The notes beneath the pieces are model-generated. The model saw only the letters and a program-made list of their open reading frames with translations, was not told where the DNA came from and did not search any database. 64,000 nucleotides of DNA, taken from contig NZ_AQVE01000011.1 of the NCBI RefSeq assembly GCF_000371925.1, positions 1 to 64,000 of the forward strand, in the 5' to 3' direction. The translations under genes were made by a program, and so were the position numbers. Positions 54,231 to 62,518 of this stretch are shown in pieces. The stretch is from Thiolinea disciformis DSM 14473 (GTDB lineage Bacteria; Pseudomonadota; Gammaproteobacteria; Thiotrichales; Thiotrichaceae). Every line of letters starts with the position of its first letter. Position 1 is the first letter of the stretch.

Positions 54231-55082
54231 GTGCGATTGTCGGCTGAGCAATATCATCAATGGGAAAATAAGAGTGTAACGCTGCTAGGCATGTCTGGCG
54301 TAGGTAAAACGCACTTATCAAATACTTTACGCCAACAAGATTGGTTTCATTATTCCGGCGATTATAGAATCGGTAAACGCTATCTCGATGAACCGATCTT
54401 AGATTTAATCAAAGAACAGGCAATGAAAGTGCCATTTTTGCGCGATTTACTGCGCAAGGATTGGATTTATATTCACAATAATATTCATGTAGATGATTTG
54501 GGACCGGTGCTTTCTTTCGTCGGTAAATTAGGTAATCCTGAACTCGGCGGCGTGCCTTTAGATGAATTCGTGCGTCGCCAAGCGGAATACCGTCAGGCTG
54601 AAATTAATGCGATGTATGATGTGCCCGAATTTATTCGCAAAGCGCACACTATTTACGGCTATTCGCATTTTATCAATGACGTGGGTGGCAGTTTATGTGA
54701 GCTAGAGCAACCGGGGCTAATAGATTTACTAGCTGAACATAGTGTGATTTTATATATAAAAGTCACCACGCCTGCCGAAGAACAAAAATTAATTGATCGT
54801 GCCAAAAGCGACCCTAAACCACTGTATTATCGTCCTGATTTTCTTCAAGAACAGCTTGCCGTTTATTTAAAAGAAAAGAATCTGCACTACGCCGCACAGA
54901 TGGAGCCTGATGATTTTACACGCTGGATTTTTCCACGTTTATTTCATTCACGTGTGCCACGTTACGAAGCGATTGCTAAGCAATATGGATACACCGTCAC
55001 CTCGGAAGAGGTGGCGCAGGTGAAAACCGAACAAGATTTTAATACACTGGTGGAAGCTGCTATTCGTCGACAAGGGAGTTGA
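54231..55082 (+). CDS. P-loop ATPase linked to homoserine O-succinyltransferase
   Basis: About 283 residues. Walker A is GMSGVGKT near residues 20-27, followed by a kinase-like YSGDYRIGKRY. A central Asp-rich loop, NNIHVDDLGPVLSFVGKLG, and NDVGGSLCELEQPGLID (~165-180) suggest a nucleotide-dependent kinase or switch rather than a transporter. It ends four bases before metA. I do not know a function for it. The tight pairing suggests a link to methionine or sulfur assimilation. I chose the GTG at 54231, with GGGG eight bases before it, over an upstream TTG. Confidence 0.75.
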   Translation: MRLSAEQYHQWENKSVTLLGMSGVGKTHLSNTLRQQDWFHYSGDYRIGKRYLDEPILDLIKEQAMKVPFLRDLLRKDWIYIHNNIHVDDLGPVLSFVGKLGNPELGGVPLDEFVRRQAEYRQAEINAMYDVPEFIRKAHTIYGYSHFINDVGGSLCELEQPGLIDLLAEHSVILYIKVTTPAEEQKLIDRAKSDPKPLYYRPDFLQEQLAVYLKEKNLHYAAQMEPDDFTRWIFPRLFHSRVPRYEAIAKQYGYTVTSEEVAQVKTEQDFNTLVEAAIRRQGS

Positions 55083-55086
55083 ATTT

Positions 55087-56157
55087 ATGCCGCTGGTTGA
55101 CCATTCGGGTCTGCCTGCCTTCCAAGCCTTAGAGCGAGAAGGTCAGGATATTCTGACAGCGGATTACGCTGCGCATCAGGAAATACGTGAGTTACATATT
55201 GGCTTATTAAATATGATGCCCGATGGCGCTTTGGCGGCAACTGAGCGTCAATTTTTTCGCTTAGTGGGCAATGCCAACCTCATTGCGCAATTTCATATGC
55301 ATGTGTTTACCTTGGATGGTTTACCGCGTGGCACCGAAGCACGTGTGCATATTGATACTTATTATGAAAAGTTTTCGGATCTGAAAGAGCAGGGCTTAGA
55401 TGCGTTGATTTTGACCGGTGCCTCGCCAGTCCATCCGAACTTAGAAGATGAGCCTTTTTGGTCGGGCTTAATGGAAGTCGTAGAATGGGCGGATCAGCAT
55501 GTAACCTCGGTATTATGCTCCTGTTTGGCGAGCCACGCCATTATGCAGCACTTGTACGGTATTCGTCGCCGTCCCTTAGGCTTTAAGCGTTGGGGGGTTT
55601 ATACACATGCTCTCACCGATCCGACACATCCCCTCGTTTCTAATCTGAATACGCATTTCGATGTTCCCCATTCACGCTTTAATCAAGTCGACCGTGAACA
55701 ATTAGAGGCGAAAGGCTTGCGTGTACTAGCAGAAAGTGCCGAGGCGGGGGTGCACTTAGCGGTTAGCCCTGATTTATTTCGCTTTGTCTTTTTCCAAGGC
55801 CATCCTGAATACGATGGCATTAGTTTATTGAAAGAGTTTCGCCGTGAAATTGATAGTTGGTATCACGGACGCCGCTCGGATTACCCGCCTTTTCCCCAGA
55901 ATTATTTACGTCCTCAGGTGAAGGCGATTTTAACTGAATATCGTCTGCGCCTTGAGCAGGCACGTAGCCATCAGACTGACATTCCTGAATTTCCTGAAAA
56001 ATTACTGCGCCCGCTATTACCCAATACTTGGCGCGATACGGCAAAAAGTGTCGTCAGTAATTGGATTGGGAATGTTTATCAATTAACGAATAATGAAAGA
56101 CATTTACCTTACATGGAGGGGATAGACCGCAATGATCCACTTGGATTGCGCTGGTGA
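55087..56157 (+). CDS. metA: Homoserine O-succinyltransferase (MetA family)
   Basis: A 356-residue MetA-fold acyltransferase for the first committed step of methionine synthesis. GLLNMMPDGALAATERQFF is the N-terminal family signature. The catalytic Cys is in LCSCLASHAIMQ, and the His/Glu pair is in FFQGHPEYDGISLL. The family contains both succinyl- and acetyl-transferring forms, and specificity cannot be safely decided by eye. It is the second gene after a P-loop ATPase. Confidence 0.88.
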   Translation: MPLVDHSGLPAFQALEREGQDILTADYAAHQEIRELHIGLLNMMPDGALAATERQFFRLVGNANLIAQFHMHVFTLDGLPRGTEARVHIDTYYEKFSDLKEQGLDALILTGASPVHPNLEDEPFWSGLMEVVEWADQHVTSVLCSCLASHAIMQHLYGIRRRPLGFKRWGVYTHALTDPTHPLVSNLNTHFDVPHSRFNQVDREQLEAKGLRVLAESAEAGVHLAVSPDLFRFVFFQGHPEYDGISLLKEFRREIDSWYHGRRSDYPPFPQNYLRPQVKAILTEYRLRLEQARSHQTDIPEFPEKLLRPLLPNTWRDTAKSVVSNWIGNVYQLTNNERHLPYMEGIDRNDPLGLRW

Positions 56158-56168
56158 TTTGAACGCTC

Positions 56169-57185
56169 ATGCTCAGGTTTAGCGTCCTAGCGGTGTCATT
56201 TCTAATGCTAGTGTTCAGCTTAAAAAATGCGCTGGATTATTGGCAGTATGATGAAACGCCGGTCGATATTCCCACACTATTTAAACAGCAAGTGGCAAGC
56301 ACCGCGATTGAGCAAAAAATCACTGAATCGATCGCAGCCGATAAACCGGATGAGGCGCGCCTGTATTTGGATATTGCGCGTCGTTTTAATTATCCGATTG
56401 ATGCACAGCAGTTTTTGCCGCGTATTAATGCGATCGATACCCCTTTACATCAAGCGACGCGCACGATTAGTGATTTTGCCAGTGGATTTTTCGAGGGTGG
56501 TGGTGACAGTGCCGCTGGGGTGGCGGGAGGAATTACCTCTGATTTTACCGTAATCGGTGATGTGCGTGATTTGTATGAGCAATATAAATTGTATGAAGGT
56601 GGACAAGAAGTCAATGAACTAATTGTGACCTTAGCAGGAGTGGGTGTGGGTTTGACGGCTGCCACAGTAGCCAGTTCTGGTTCAGTAGCACCGGTAAAAG
56701 CCGGTTCATCGGCGCTCAAAATGGCAACCCGCGCTGGTAAGATTACGCCTAAGTTCCAAAAAGCTTTATTGAGCCAAGGTAAAAGTGTATTTGATTATAA
56801 AGCATTTTTGTGGGCTGCTCGGGGAGAGAAGGATTTAGATAAATTGCGCCAAGCCGCATTACGCGCGTATAATCCCCAAGCATTACAAGCACTCAGCGGG
56901 ACTGCTGGTCAAGTCAATAATATTCGTAAGGCCACCTCACTCAATGACACAGTTGAACTATTAAGCTATGTCGAAAACTTTGATGATTTGCGCCGTATCG
57001 AAAAAGTAAGCACCACCTACGGTAAACAAACAAAAGGCATTTTTCGTCTCTTGGGACGGGGCGCTATTGGGTCGGTACGACTATTACGTCGATCTATAGA
57101 ATTATGGATAGCGTTAGCAGCGACACTGGTCTCAGGTTTTGCTACGGTTTTCTCGCTGACTACCTTAATCACACGAAAAAGCTAG
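56169..57185 (+). CDS. Membrane protein of unknown function
   Basis: A 338-residue protein with an N-terminal helix (~4-20), a charged soluble segment, a Gly/Ala-rich amphipathic region (ASGFFEGGGDSAAGVAGGI, ~104-122) and a second hydrophobic stretch (~150-175). A C-terminal helix lies near 310-333. No catalytic motif was recognised. The Gly-rich middle recalls proteins that insert or associate with membranes conditionally. It starts 11 bases after metA, so it may be co-transcribed. Its function is unknown. Confidence 0.7.
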   Translation: MLRFSVLAVSFLMLVFSLKNALDYWQYDETPVDIPTLFKQQVASTAIEQKITESIAADKPDEARLYLDIARRFNYPIDAQQFLPRINAIDTPLHQATRTISDFASGFFEGGGDSAAGVAGGITSDFTVIGDVRDLYEQYKLYEGGQEVNELIVTLAGVGVGLTAATVASSGSVAPVKAGSSALKMATRAGKITPKFQKALLSQGKSVFDYKAFLWAARGEKDLDKLRQAALRAYNPQALQALSGTAGQVNNIRKATSLNDTVELLSYVENFDDLRRIEKVSTTYGKQTKGIFRLLGRGAIGSVRLLRRSIELWIALAATLVSGFATVFSLTTLITRKS

Positions 57186-57263
57186 TTTTTGGTGAATAAG
57201 CCTTTTGTCTTTTCGCCAAATACAGGCACAATACGCCGCAATTTTGGGCTTAGGTAGCAAGGT

Positions 57264-57623
57264 ATGGCAGGTAGCGGAAATACTGGTTTGACGCGTTTAA
57301 TTAAAGCGGGGCAGTATTCTTGGCAAGGAATCAAGGCAGCTTACCAGCATGAGGAAGCCTTTCGCCAAGAAGTATGGGTTTTGATAATCGCTATTCCTTT
57401 AGCGATATGGCTAGGTGAGAGTGGTTTAGAGAAAGCTTTACTAATCGGTAGCATCCTTCTGTTATTAATCGTTGAGTTATTAAATTCAGCGGTAGAGGCA
57501 GTAGTGGATCGGATTGGTTCGGAGCGACATGAGTTGGCAGGACGTGCTAAAGACATGGGGTCGGCGGCAGTGACAGTGGCGATTATCAATACGCTAATTA
57601 TCTGGCTGTTAATCGTTTTTTGA
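57264..57623 (+). CDS. dgkA: Diacylglycerol kinase
   Basis: A 119-residue, three-helix integral membrane kinase of the DgkA family. The conserved catalytic stretch VELLNSAVEAVVDRIGSERH (~71-90) and the N-terminal amphipathic segment GQYSWQGIKAAYQHEEAFRQE are both present. It recycles diacylglycerol released during membrane-derived oligosaccharide or envelope modification to phosphatidic acid. Confidence 0.95.
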   Translation: MAGSGNTGLTRLIKAGQYSWQGIKAAYQHEEAFRQEVWVLIIAIPLAIWLGESGLEKALLIGSILLLLIVELLNSAVEAVVDRIGSERHELAGRAKDMGSAAVTVAIINTLIIWLLIVF

Positions 57624-57633
57624 TTAAAGTCAT
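57620..57633 (+). promoter_or_regulatory. FNR/Anr-like site upstream of ccoN
   Basis: TTGAT-TAAA-GTCAT matches the FNR consensus (TTGAT-N4-ATCAA) at eight of ten positions. It overlaps the dgkA stop and lies about 170 bases before ccoN, whose operon is often under FNR/Anr control. The right half is imperfect, so this is only a candidate. Confidence 0.3.
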
Positions 57634-57673
57634 GTTGCATTGCTAGGCAAAAGAGCATGATTTTGTGTGTCTT

Positions 57674-57694
57674 TTCACGCACTAAGTGTGTGAA
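57674..57694. promoter_or_regulatory. Palindrome upstream of ccoN
   Basis: TTCACGCACT-A-AGTGTGTGAA is a 21-base palindrome with one G/T mismatch in ten base pairs. It lies about 107 bases before the ccoN start, in the intergenic region after dgkA. Its size and symmetry suit an operator. The regulator is unknown. Confidence 0.45.
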
Positions 57695-57800
57695 TCTACC
57701 AACATCATACGGCTAATGAGATTTTTTTGGGTAAGCTTTTGATTTATAAACAGCTTGCTCATGACTAACAGTTTTTTTATTTATGTGTTGAGGGCAAGTG

Positions 57801-59249
57801 ATGGCTCATAGTGCAGTAGTCTCCTCGGAGCAATATAACTATGACATCGTGAAGAAATTCGCGATTGCCGCTATTGTCTGGGGTATTGCCGGTATGACTG
57901 CCGGTGTCTATATCGCATCAGAATTGGCTTGGCCATTTTTGAACTTCGATTTAGCACAAATTACCTTCGGACGGTTACGGCCGGTTCATACCAGTGGTGT
58001 TATCTTCGGGTTCGGCGGTAATGCCTTATTTGCAACGTCGTACTATATCGTACAACGTACCTGCCAAGCGCGCTTAATTGGTGGCAAATTCTGGCCAGAA
58101 TTTACCTTCTGGGGCTGGAACTTAGCCTTAGCGGTAGGCGGAATCGGCTATTTATTCGGTATCACTCAAGGTCGTGAGTATGCTGAGCCAGAATGGTATG
58201 TTGACTTAGCCATTACTGTCGTGTGGGTTGTCTATTTCATCCTTTACACTGGCACTTTGATGCGTCGTAACCAACCACATATTTATGTTGCGAACTGGTT
58301 CTTCATGTCCTTCATTTTGGCTACAGCCTTATTGCATATTTTCAATAACTTAGCGATGCCAATTAGCTTGACTTCTGTGCATTCTTATAGCCTATTTTCA
58401 GGTGTACAAGATGCGATGACACAGTGGTGGTATGGGCATAACGCAGTAGGCTTTTTCTTGACAGCGGCCTTCTTGGGGATGATGTACTATTTCGTTCCTA
58501 AGCAAGCAGGTCGTCCTGTTTACTCATATCGCTTATCTATTGTTCACTTCTGGGCCTTAAGCTTCATGTATATGTGGGTTGGTACTCACCACTTGCACTG
58601 GACAGCGATTCCTGATTGGACATCCACCTTAGCGGCTACCTTCTCTATTCTGTTATTGATGCCATCTTGGGGTGGTATGATTAACGGTATCATGACTTTG
58701 TCAGGTGCATGGGACAAATTACGTACTGACCCCATCATGATGTTCCTAATTACTTCATTGTCCTTCTACGGTATGTCTACCTTTGAAGGCCCTATGATGT
58801 CATTGAAGAGTGTTAATGCTTTATCCCATTACACTGACTGGACGGTAGGGCACGTACACTCAGGCGCATTAGGTTGGGTGGCGATGGTCTCGATTGGTTC
58901 TTTCTATCACATGATTCCACGTATTTGGAATACTACGCTGTATAGTACCAAATTAGTTTATAACCACTTCTTCTTAGCAACCATTGGCGTCATCCTTTAT
59001 ATCACTTCTATGTGGGTGGCGGGTATCGGTCAAGGTTTGATGCTGCGTGCTTTTGATCAATATGGCAACTTGGCCTTCAGTTTCATTGAAACCGTAAGCT
59101 TCATGCATGTGCCTTATATTTTCCGTGCGATTGGCGGTATGTTCTTCGTTGCAGGTATGTTGGTGATGGCTTACAACATCTACATGACTATTGCACGTGC
59201 TCGTCAAGAGGTTCCTGCAACTACTACTGCAACACCCGTTCAGGCATAA
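57801..59249 (+). CDS. ccoN: cbb3-type cytochrome c oxidase subunit I
   Basis: About 482 residues with roughly twelve transmembrane helices. This is the catalytic subunit containing haem b and the haem b3-CuB site. Landmarks are [20 protein letters not shown] near 55-72, [17 protein letters not shown] (~210-226), [18 protein letters not shown] and [13 protein letters not shown], which hold the His ligands. It reduces oxygen with high affinity and pumps protons. A GAGGG ribosome site precedes the ATG at 57801, and a GTG just before it is less favoured. It is the first gene of ccoNOQP. Confidence 0.96.
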   Translation: MAHSAVVSSEQYNYDIVKKFAIAAIVWGIAGMTAGVYIASELAWPFLNFDLAQITFGRLRPVHTSGVIFGFGGNALFATSYYIVQRTCQARLIGGKFWPEFTFWGWNLALAVGGIGYLFGITQGREYAEPEWYVDLAITVVWVVYFILYTGTLMRRNQPHIYVANWFFMSFILATALLHIFNNLAMPISLTSVHSYSLFSGVQDAMTQWWYGHNAVGFFLTAAFLGMMYYFVPKQAGRPVYSYRLSIVHFWALSFMYMWVGTHHLHWTAIPDWTSTLAATFSILLLMPSWGGMINGIMTLSGAWDKLRTDPIMMFLITSLSFYGMSTFEGPMMSLKSVNALSHYTDWTVGHVHSGALGWVAMVSIGSFYHMIPRIWNTTLYSTKLVYNHFFLATIGVILYITSMWVAGIGQGLMLRAFDQYGNLAFSFIETVSFMHVPYIFRAIGGMFFVAGMLVMAYNIYMTIARARQEVPATTTATPVQA

Positions 59250-59262
59250 GGAAGGGATACCT

Positions 59263-60066
59263 ATGTTAAAGCACGAAAGTATTGAAACCAATTCGGCACT
59301 GTTAATTGTTCTAACTTTGGTCGCTATTTCAATCGGTGGTTTGGTTGAGATTGTGCCATTGCACTATATCGACAGTACGGTTGAAGAAGTGAAAGATCCA
59401 CAAACAGGATTAGAGATGGTACGTCCTTATACGCCGTTAGAACAGCGTGGACGTGACATCTATGTCCGTGAGGGTTGTTACACTTGCCATTCGCAAATGA
59501 TTCGTCCGTTCCGTGATGAAGACTTGCGTTATGGGCATTACTCTTTGGGTGCAGAGTCAAAGTATGACCATCCTTTCCAATGGGGTTCAAAGCGTACCGG
59601 TCCCGATTTGGCACGGGTAGGTGGTAAGTATTCCAATGAATGGCATACCCAACATCTTACCGCTCCACGCTCGGTTGTCCCTGAGTCGATCATGCCTAAT
59701 TACTCGTGGTTGGCTACGACACCGCTGGATTATAGTGATATTAAAGAGCGCATGATTGCTTTGAAAAAGGTAGGCGTGCCTTATACCTTGACTAAAGACG
59801 AGTATGCTGGTTGGGACGAGAAGAAGCCTGGGGATCAAGTGGTTCGCCATCCAGGTACAGTAGAACGTTTTGGCGAAGCTACTGCGAATTTATTAGATAT
59901 TAACCGTGCTGAACAGAACATAGTGGCTCAAGCTGAAAAGGGCAACTACGATGGCAATCCTGAACTGCTCAGTGAAATGGATGCGCTAGTCGCTTATTTG
60001 CAAGTGTTAGGCACCATGGTTGATTTCACTAAATTTGAAAGTGACTACTTCGTCCAGTTCCGTTGA
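59263..60066 (+). CDS. ccoO: cbb3-type cytochrome c oxidase subunit II (monohaem)
   Basis: A 267-residue membrane-anchored cytochrome c with one C-x2-C-H haem site (VREGCYTCHSQMIRPFRDE, ~70-88). One N-terminal membrane helix lies near 11-31. It passes electrons from CcoP to CcoN. The protein is longer than the ~200-residue Pseudomonas type because of an insert of about 50 residues (~185-235) before the DALVAYLQVLG tail. GGAAGGG precedes the ATG. An in-frame upstream extension into ccoN is not homologous. Confidence 0.95.
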   Translation: MLKHESIETNSALLIVLTLVAISIGGLVEIVPLHYIDSTVEEVKDPQTGLEMVRPYTPLEQRGRDIYVREGCYTCHSQMIRPFRDEDLRYGHYSLGAESKYDHPFQWGSKRTGPDLARVGGKYSNEWHTQHLTAPRSVVPESIMPNYSWLATTPLDYSDIKERMIALKKVGVPYTLTKDEYAGWDEKKPGDQVVRHPGTVERFGEATANLLDINRAEQNIVAQAEKGNYDGNPELLSEMDALVAYLQVLGTMVDFTKFESDYFVQFR

Positions 60067-60112
60067 TCTGGCTACTAGACTCAGTGAAGCTTAATAGGGA
60101 AGGGACAAAACA

Positions 60113-60331
60113 ATGCTAGCAACATGGTGGGCTTGGATTACGGATCTAGGCAATAGTAAGATCGTTTCATTACTGATTTTCTTTTTCACCTTCATTAGCA
60201 TTGTGCTGTATGTCTACACCAATAAAGCACGTAGCGAGCGCCTTGAGTCGTATCGCTACCTGCCTTTAATGGATGATGACGCACCTAAGCCTCCTGCCCA
60301 ACAGGCTTCACCCAAGCGAGATGAGAAATAA
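60113..60331 (+). CDS. ccoQ: cbb3-type oxidase small subunit CcoQ
   Basis: A 72-residue single-helix protein (hydrophobic ~18-36) with a charged tail ending in KRDEK. It lies between ccoO and ccoP, the usual place. CcoQ stabilises the complex, and in other bacteria it also affects its regulation. Sequence conservation in this family is low, so the call rests partly on position. Confidence 0.85.
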   Translation: MLATWWAWITDLGNSKIVSLLIFFFTFISIVLYVYTNKARSERLESYRYLPLMDDDAPKPPAQQASPKRDEK

Positions 60332-60334
60332 GTT

Positions 60335-61267
60335 ATGGCACAATCTACACAACCTATCAAAGACCCGTTAACAGGTGCGGAAACAACGGGTCACGTCTGG
60401 GATGATACCTTACAAGAGTTTAATAATCCGCTCCCACGTTGGTGGTTATATGCCTTCTATGGCACCATCATCTTCTCTATCGGCTATTGGATACTCTATC
60501 CAGCATGGCCGTTTGCCAGTAGTTTCACGAAAGGCTTTAACACCGTTACTTACCAAACGGCAGAGGGTCAGGAAAAAACGACACATTGGAGTATGCGTGC
60601 CTTATTTGCTAAGGATATGCAAGAAGGCGAATTTGCCGTTAAGCAACGTCAGTACTTAGAAAAAGTAGCCGCGACTCCCTATGATCAAATTGCTCAAGAC
60701 CCTGATATGAGTGCTTTCGTTCGTTCTTATGGCGCGAGTGTGTTCAATGATAACTGTGCAGCTTGCCATCAGGCCGGTGGTAAAGGTGTTCTCGGTAAAT
60801 ATCCAAGTTTGGCCGATAATGATTGGTTATGGGGTGGTACAGCTGATGCGGTTCAACACACTATTACTTATGGTCGTAATGGTTTTATGCCCGCTTTTAA
60901 AGAAACCTTTAATGAAGAGCAGTTGACTCAGGTTTCAAATTATGTGTTGAGTTTATCGGGTTTGCCAGCGGATGCAGATGCAGCGGCGAAGGGTGAGCGG
61001 ATTTTCAATACAGAAACTGGTGGTTGCTATTATTGCCATACGAAAGTGGGTAAAGGTTTGCAAAGCCAAGGCGCCGCTAACTTGACTGATAAAGTGTGGA
61101 CTATTGCAACGATTGATGCGAATGCCAAGCCAGAAGACAATTTGACAAAAATCAAGGCGGTTATTAGCAATGGTGTGCAGCGTCAAATGCCAGTATTTGG
61201 TCAACGCTTGAACGAAACCGAAATCAAGGTCTTGACTAACTACGTGCAACAATTGTCAGCACAATAA
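60335..61267 (+). CDS. ccoP: cbb3-type cytochrome c oxidase subunit III (dihaem)
   Basis: A 310-residue protein with an N-terminal membrane helix (~37-57) preceded by the conserved T-G-H-x-W-D-D-T-L-Q-E-F-N-N-P-L-P-R-W-W segment. Two cytochrome c domains follow, with haem sites C-A-A-C-H (~146) and C-Y-Y-C-H (~231). It accepts electrons from periplasmic cytochromes and hands them to CcoO. It is the last gene of the operon, followed by a strong terminator. Confidence 0.96.
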   Translation: MAQSTQPIKDPLTGAETTGHVWDDTLQEFNNPLPRWWLYAFYGTIIFSIGYWILYPAWPFASSFTKGFNTVTYQTAEGQEKTTHWSMRALFAKDMQEGEFAVKQRQYLEKVAATPYDQIAQDPDMSAFVRSYGASVFNDNCAACHQAGGKGVLGKYPSLADNDWLWGGTADAVQHTITYGRNGFMPAFKETFNEEQLTQVSNYVLSLSGLPADADAAAKGERIFNTETGGCYYCHTKVGKGLQSQGAANLTDKVWTIATIDANAKPEDNLTKIKAVISNGVQRQMPVFGQRLNETEIKVLTNYVQQLSAQ

Positions 61268-61297
61268 GCTAGCTAATCATTACTTGCTGGAACAATA

Positions 61298-61328
61298 AAA
61301 GGCTGGAATTATCCAGCCTTTTTATTTT
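61298..61328 (+). terminator. Intrinsic terminator of ccoNOQP
   Basis: Arms AAAGGCTGGA / TCCAGCCTTT enclose a 4-base loop, followed by TTATTTT. This is a classical rho-independent terminator 30 bases after the ccoP stop. Confidence 0.9.
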
Positions 61329-61384
61329 GTGTGTTTCGAATCGGGAATAGTGACAGCCTAAATCCAATTTGCTACAGTCAACTT

Positions 61385-61475
61385 CGCTCTCGGGGTGCCT
61401 CATTAGGCTGAGATGTGTTAACGCACAGACCCGTAGAACCTGATCCGGCTGATACCGGCGTAGGGAAGAGTAAAC
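61385..61475 (+). promoter_or_regulatory. TPP riboswitch (THI element)
   Basis: Conserved THI-box blocks occur in order: CGGGGTGCC (~61391), GGCTGAGA (~61406), ACCCGTAGAACCTGATCCGG (~61430-61449), and GATACCGGCGTAGGGA (~61451-61466). It lies in the 60-150 bases before the thiamine transporter gene thiB. It senses thiamine pyrophosphate and represses thiB-thiP expression when the cofactor is plentiful. A variable stem sits between GGCTGAGA and ACCCG as usual. Confidence 0.93.
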
Positions 61476-61534
61476 CTTGGTTCATTCTCCTGTGCCGTTG
61501 TATCTATGTAGTGTCACTTACAGGTACAACTTTC

Positions 61535-62518
61535 ATGAAACGTAGCATTCTCGCTATTGCTTGCTCATTACTGATTCCCAATAGTTACGCAGCAAAATCC
61601 GAACTTATTGTTTATACCTACGACTCGTTTATTTCAGAATGGGGTTCTGGCCCTAAGCTGAAAACGGCATTTGAAAAACACTGCGATTGTGAGGTGAAAT
61701 TCATCGGGGTTGAAGATGGTGTAAGCATTCTCAATCGTCTAAAAATCGAAGGTGATAAAGCAAAAGCCGATGTGATTTTAGGGATTGATGATGGCTTGAT
61801 GGAAGAGACTCGCGCCACAGGGCTAATAGCTGAGCATGAGCAAGCGTTGGAAGGTTTGAAAAAAGAGCTTAATTGGCAAGATAAACAGTTTTTACCTTAT
61901 GATTTCGGTTATTTCGCGTTTATTTACGACAGTAGTAAAATTAGCACTCCCGTTAAATCGCTAAAAGAACTGATTAATTCTAAAGCTAAGGTACTTTACC
62001 AAGACCCTCGTACCAGCACGCCCGGACAAGGTTTGATGAACTGGATGAATACGGTTTACGGTGATGAGACTGCTCAAGCATGGACAGCTTTAGCTCAGCA
62101 TACCGTAACAGTTACTAAAGGTTGGTGGGATGCGTATAGCATGTTCTTAAAAGGGGGAGCGGATTATGTTTTGAGTTATACCACTTCACCGGCTTATCAT
62201 GTGATTAGTGAAAGTAAGACACAATATAAAGCAGCAGAATTTTCAGAAGGGCATGTCGCGCAAATTGAATTAGCTGCTATTTTGAAAACTAGCAAACAGC
62301 CAGTGTTAGCTAAGCAGTTTTTGAGCTTTTTAATTTCGCCTGAAGCACAAGCTATTATTCCAGTAACGAATTGGATGTTGCCTGTCGTGGATGGTATTGA
62401 ATTGCCACCAGTATTTGGTGAGTTAGTAAAGCCAAAACCTATCGGTTTTACGCCTAGTGAAATTTCTAAAAGACGTGAAGACTGGATTAAAACATGGCGT
62501 GCTGCTGCGGCTAAATGA
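61535..62518 (+). CDS. thiB: Thiamine ABC transporter substrate-binding protein
   Basis: About 327 residues. A signal peptide (MKRSILAIACSLLIPNSYA) is followed by a periplasmic binding protein of the ThiB/TbpA type. LIVYTYDSFISEWGSGPKLK is the N-terminal signature, ILGIDDGLMEETRATGLIAEHE and TPGQGLMNWMNTVYG follow, and KGWWDAYSMFLKGGADYVLSY lies in the C-lobe. It delivers thiamine or its phosphates to ThiP. I chose the ATG at 61535, after the riboswitch. The reading frame stays open upstream, but translation there would cross the THI element. Confidence 0.93.
   Translation: MKRSILAIACSLLIPNSYAAKSELIVYTYDSFISEWGSGPKLKTAFEKHCDCEVKFIGVEDGVSILNRLKIEGDKAKADVILGIDDGLMEETRATGLIAEHEQALEGLKKELNWQDKQFLPYDFGYFAFIYDSSKISTPVKSLKELINSKAKVLYQDPRTSTPGQGLMNWMNTVYGDETAQAWTALAQHTVTVTKGWWDAYSMFLKGGADYVLSYTTSPAYHVISESKTQYKAAEFSEGHVAQIELAAILKTSKQPVLAKQFLSFLISPEAQAIIPVTNWMLPVVDGIELPPVFGELVKPKPIGFTPSEISKRREDWIKTWRAAAAK

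Noticed and set aside
59191-59262. In-frame upstream extension of ccoO
   Set aside because: It overlaps the ccoN coding end and encodes a non-homologous segment. A strong ribosome site precedes the internal ATG.
61415-61534. In-frame upstream extension of thiB
   Set aside because: It lies within the TPP riboswitch. The signal peptide begins at the ATG at 61535.
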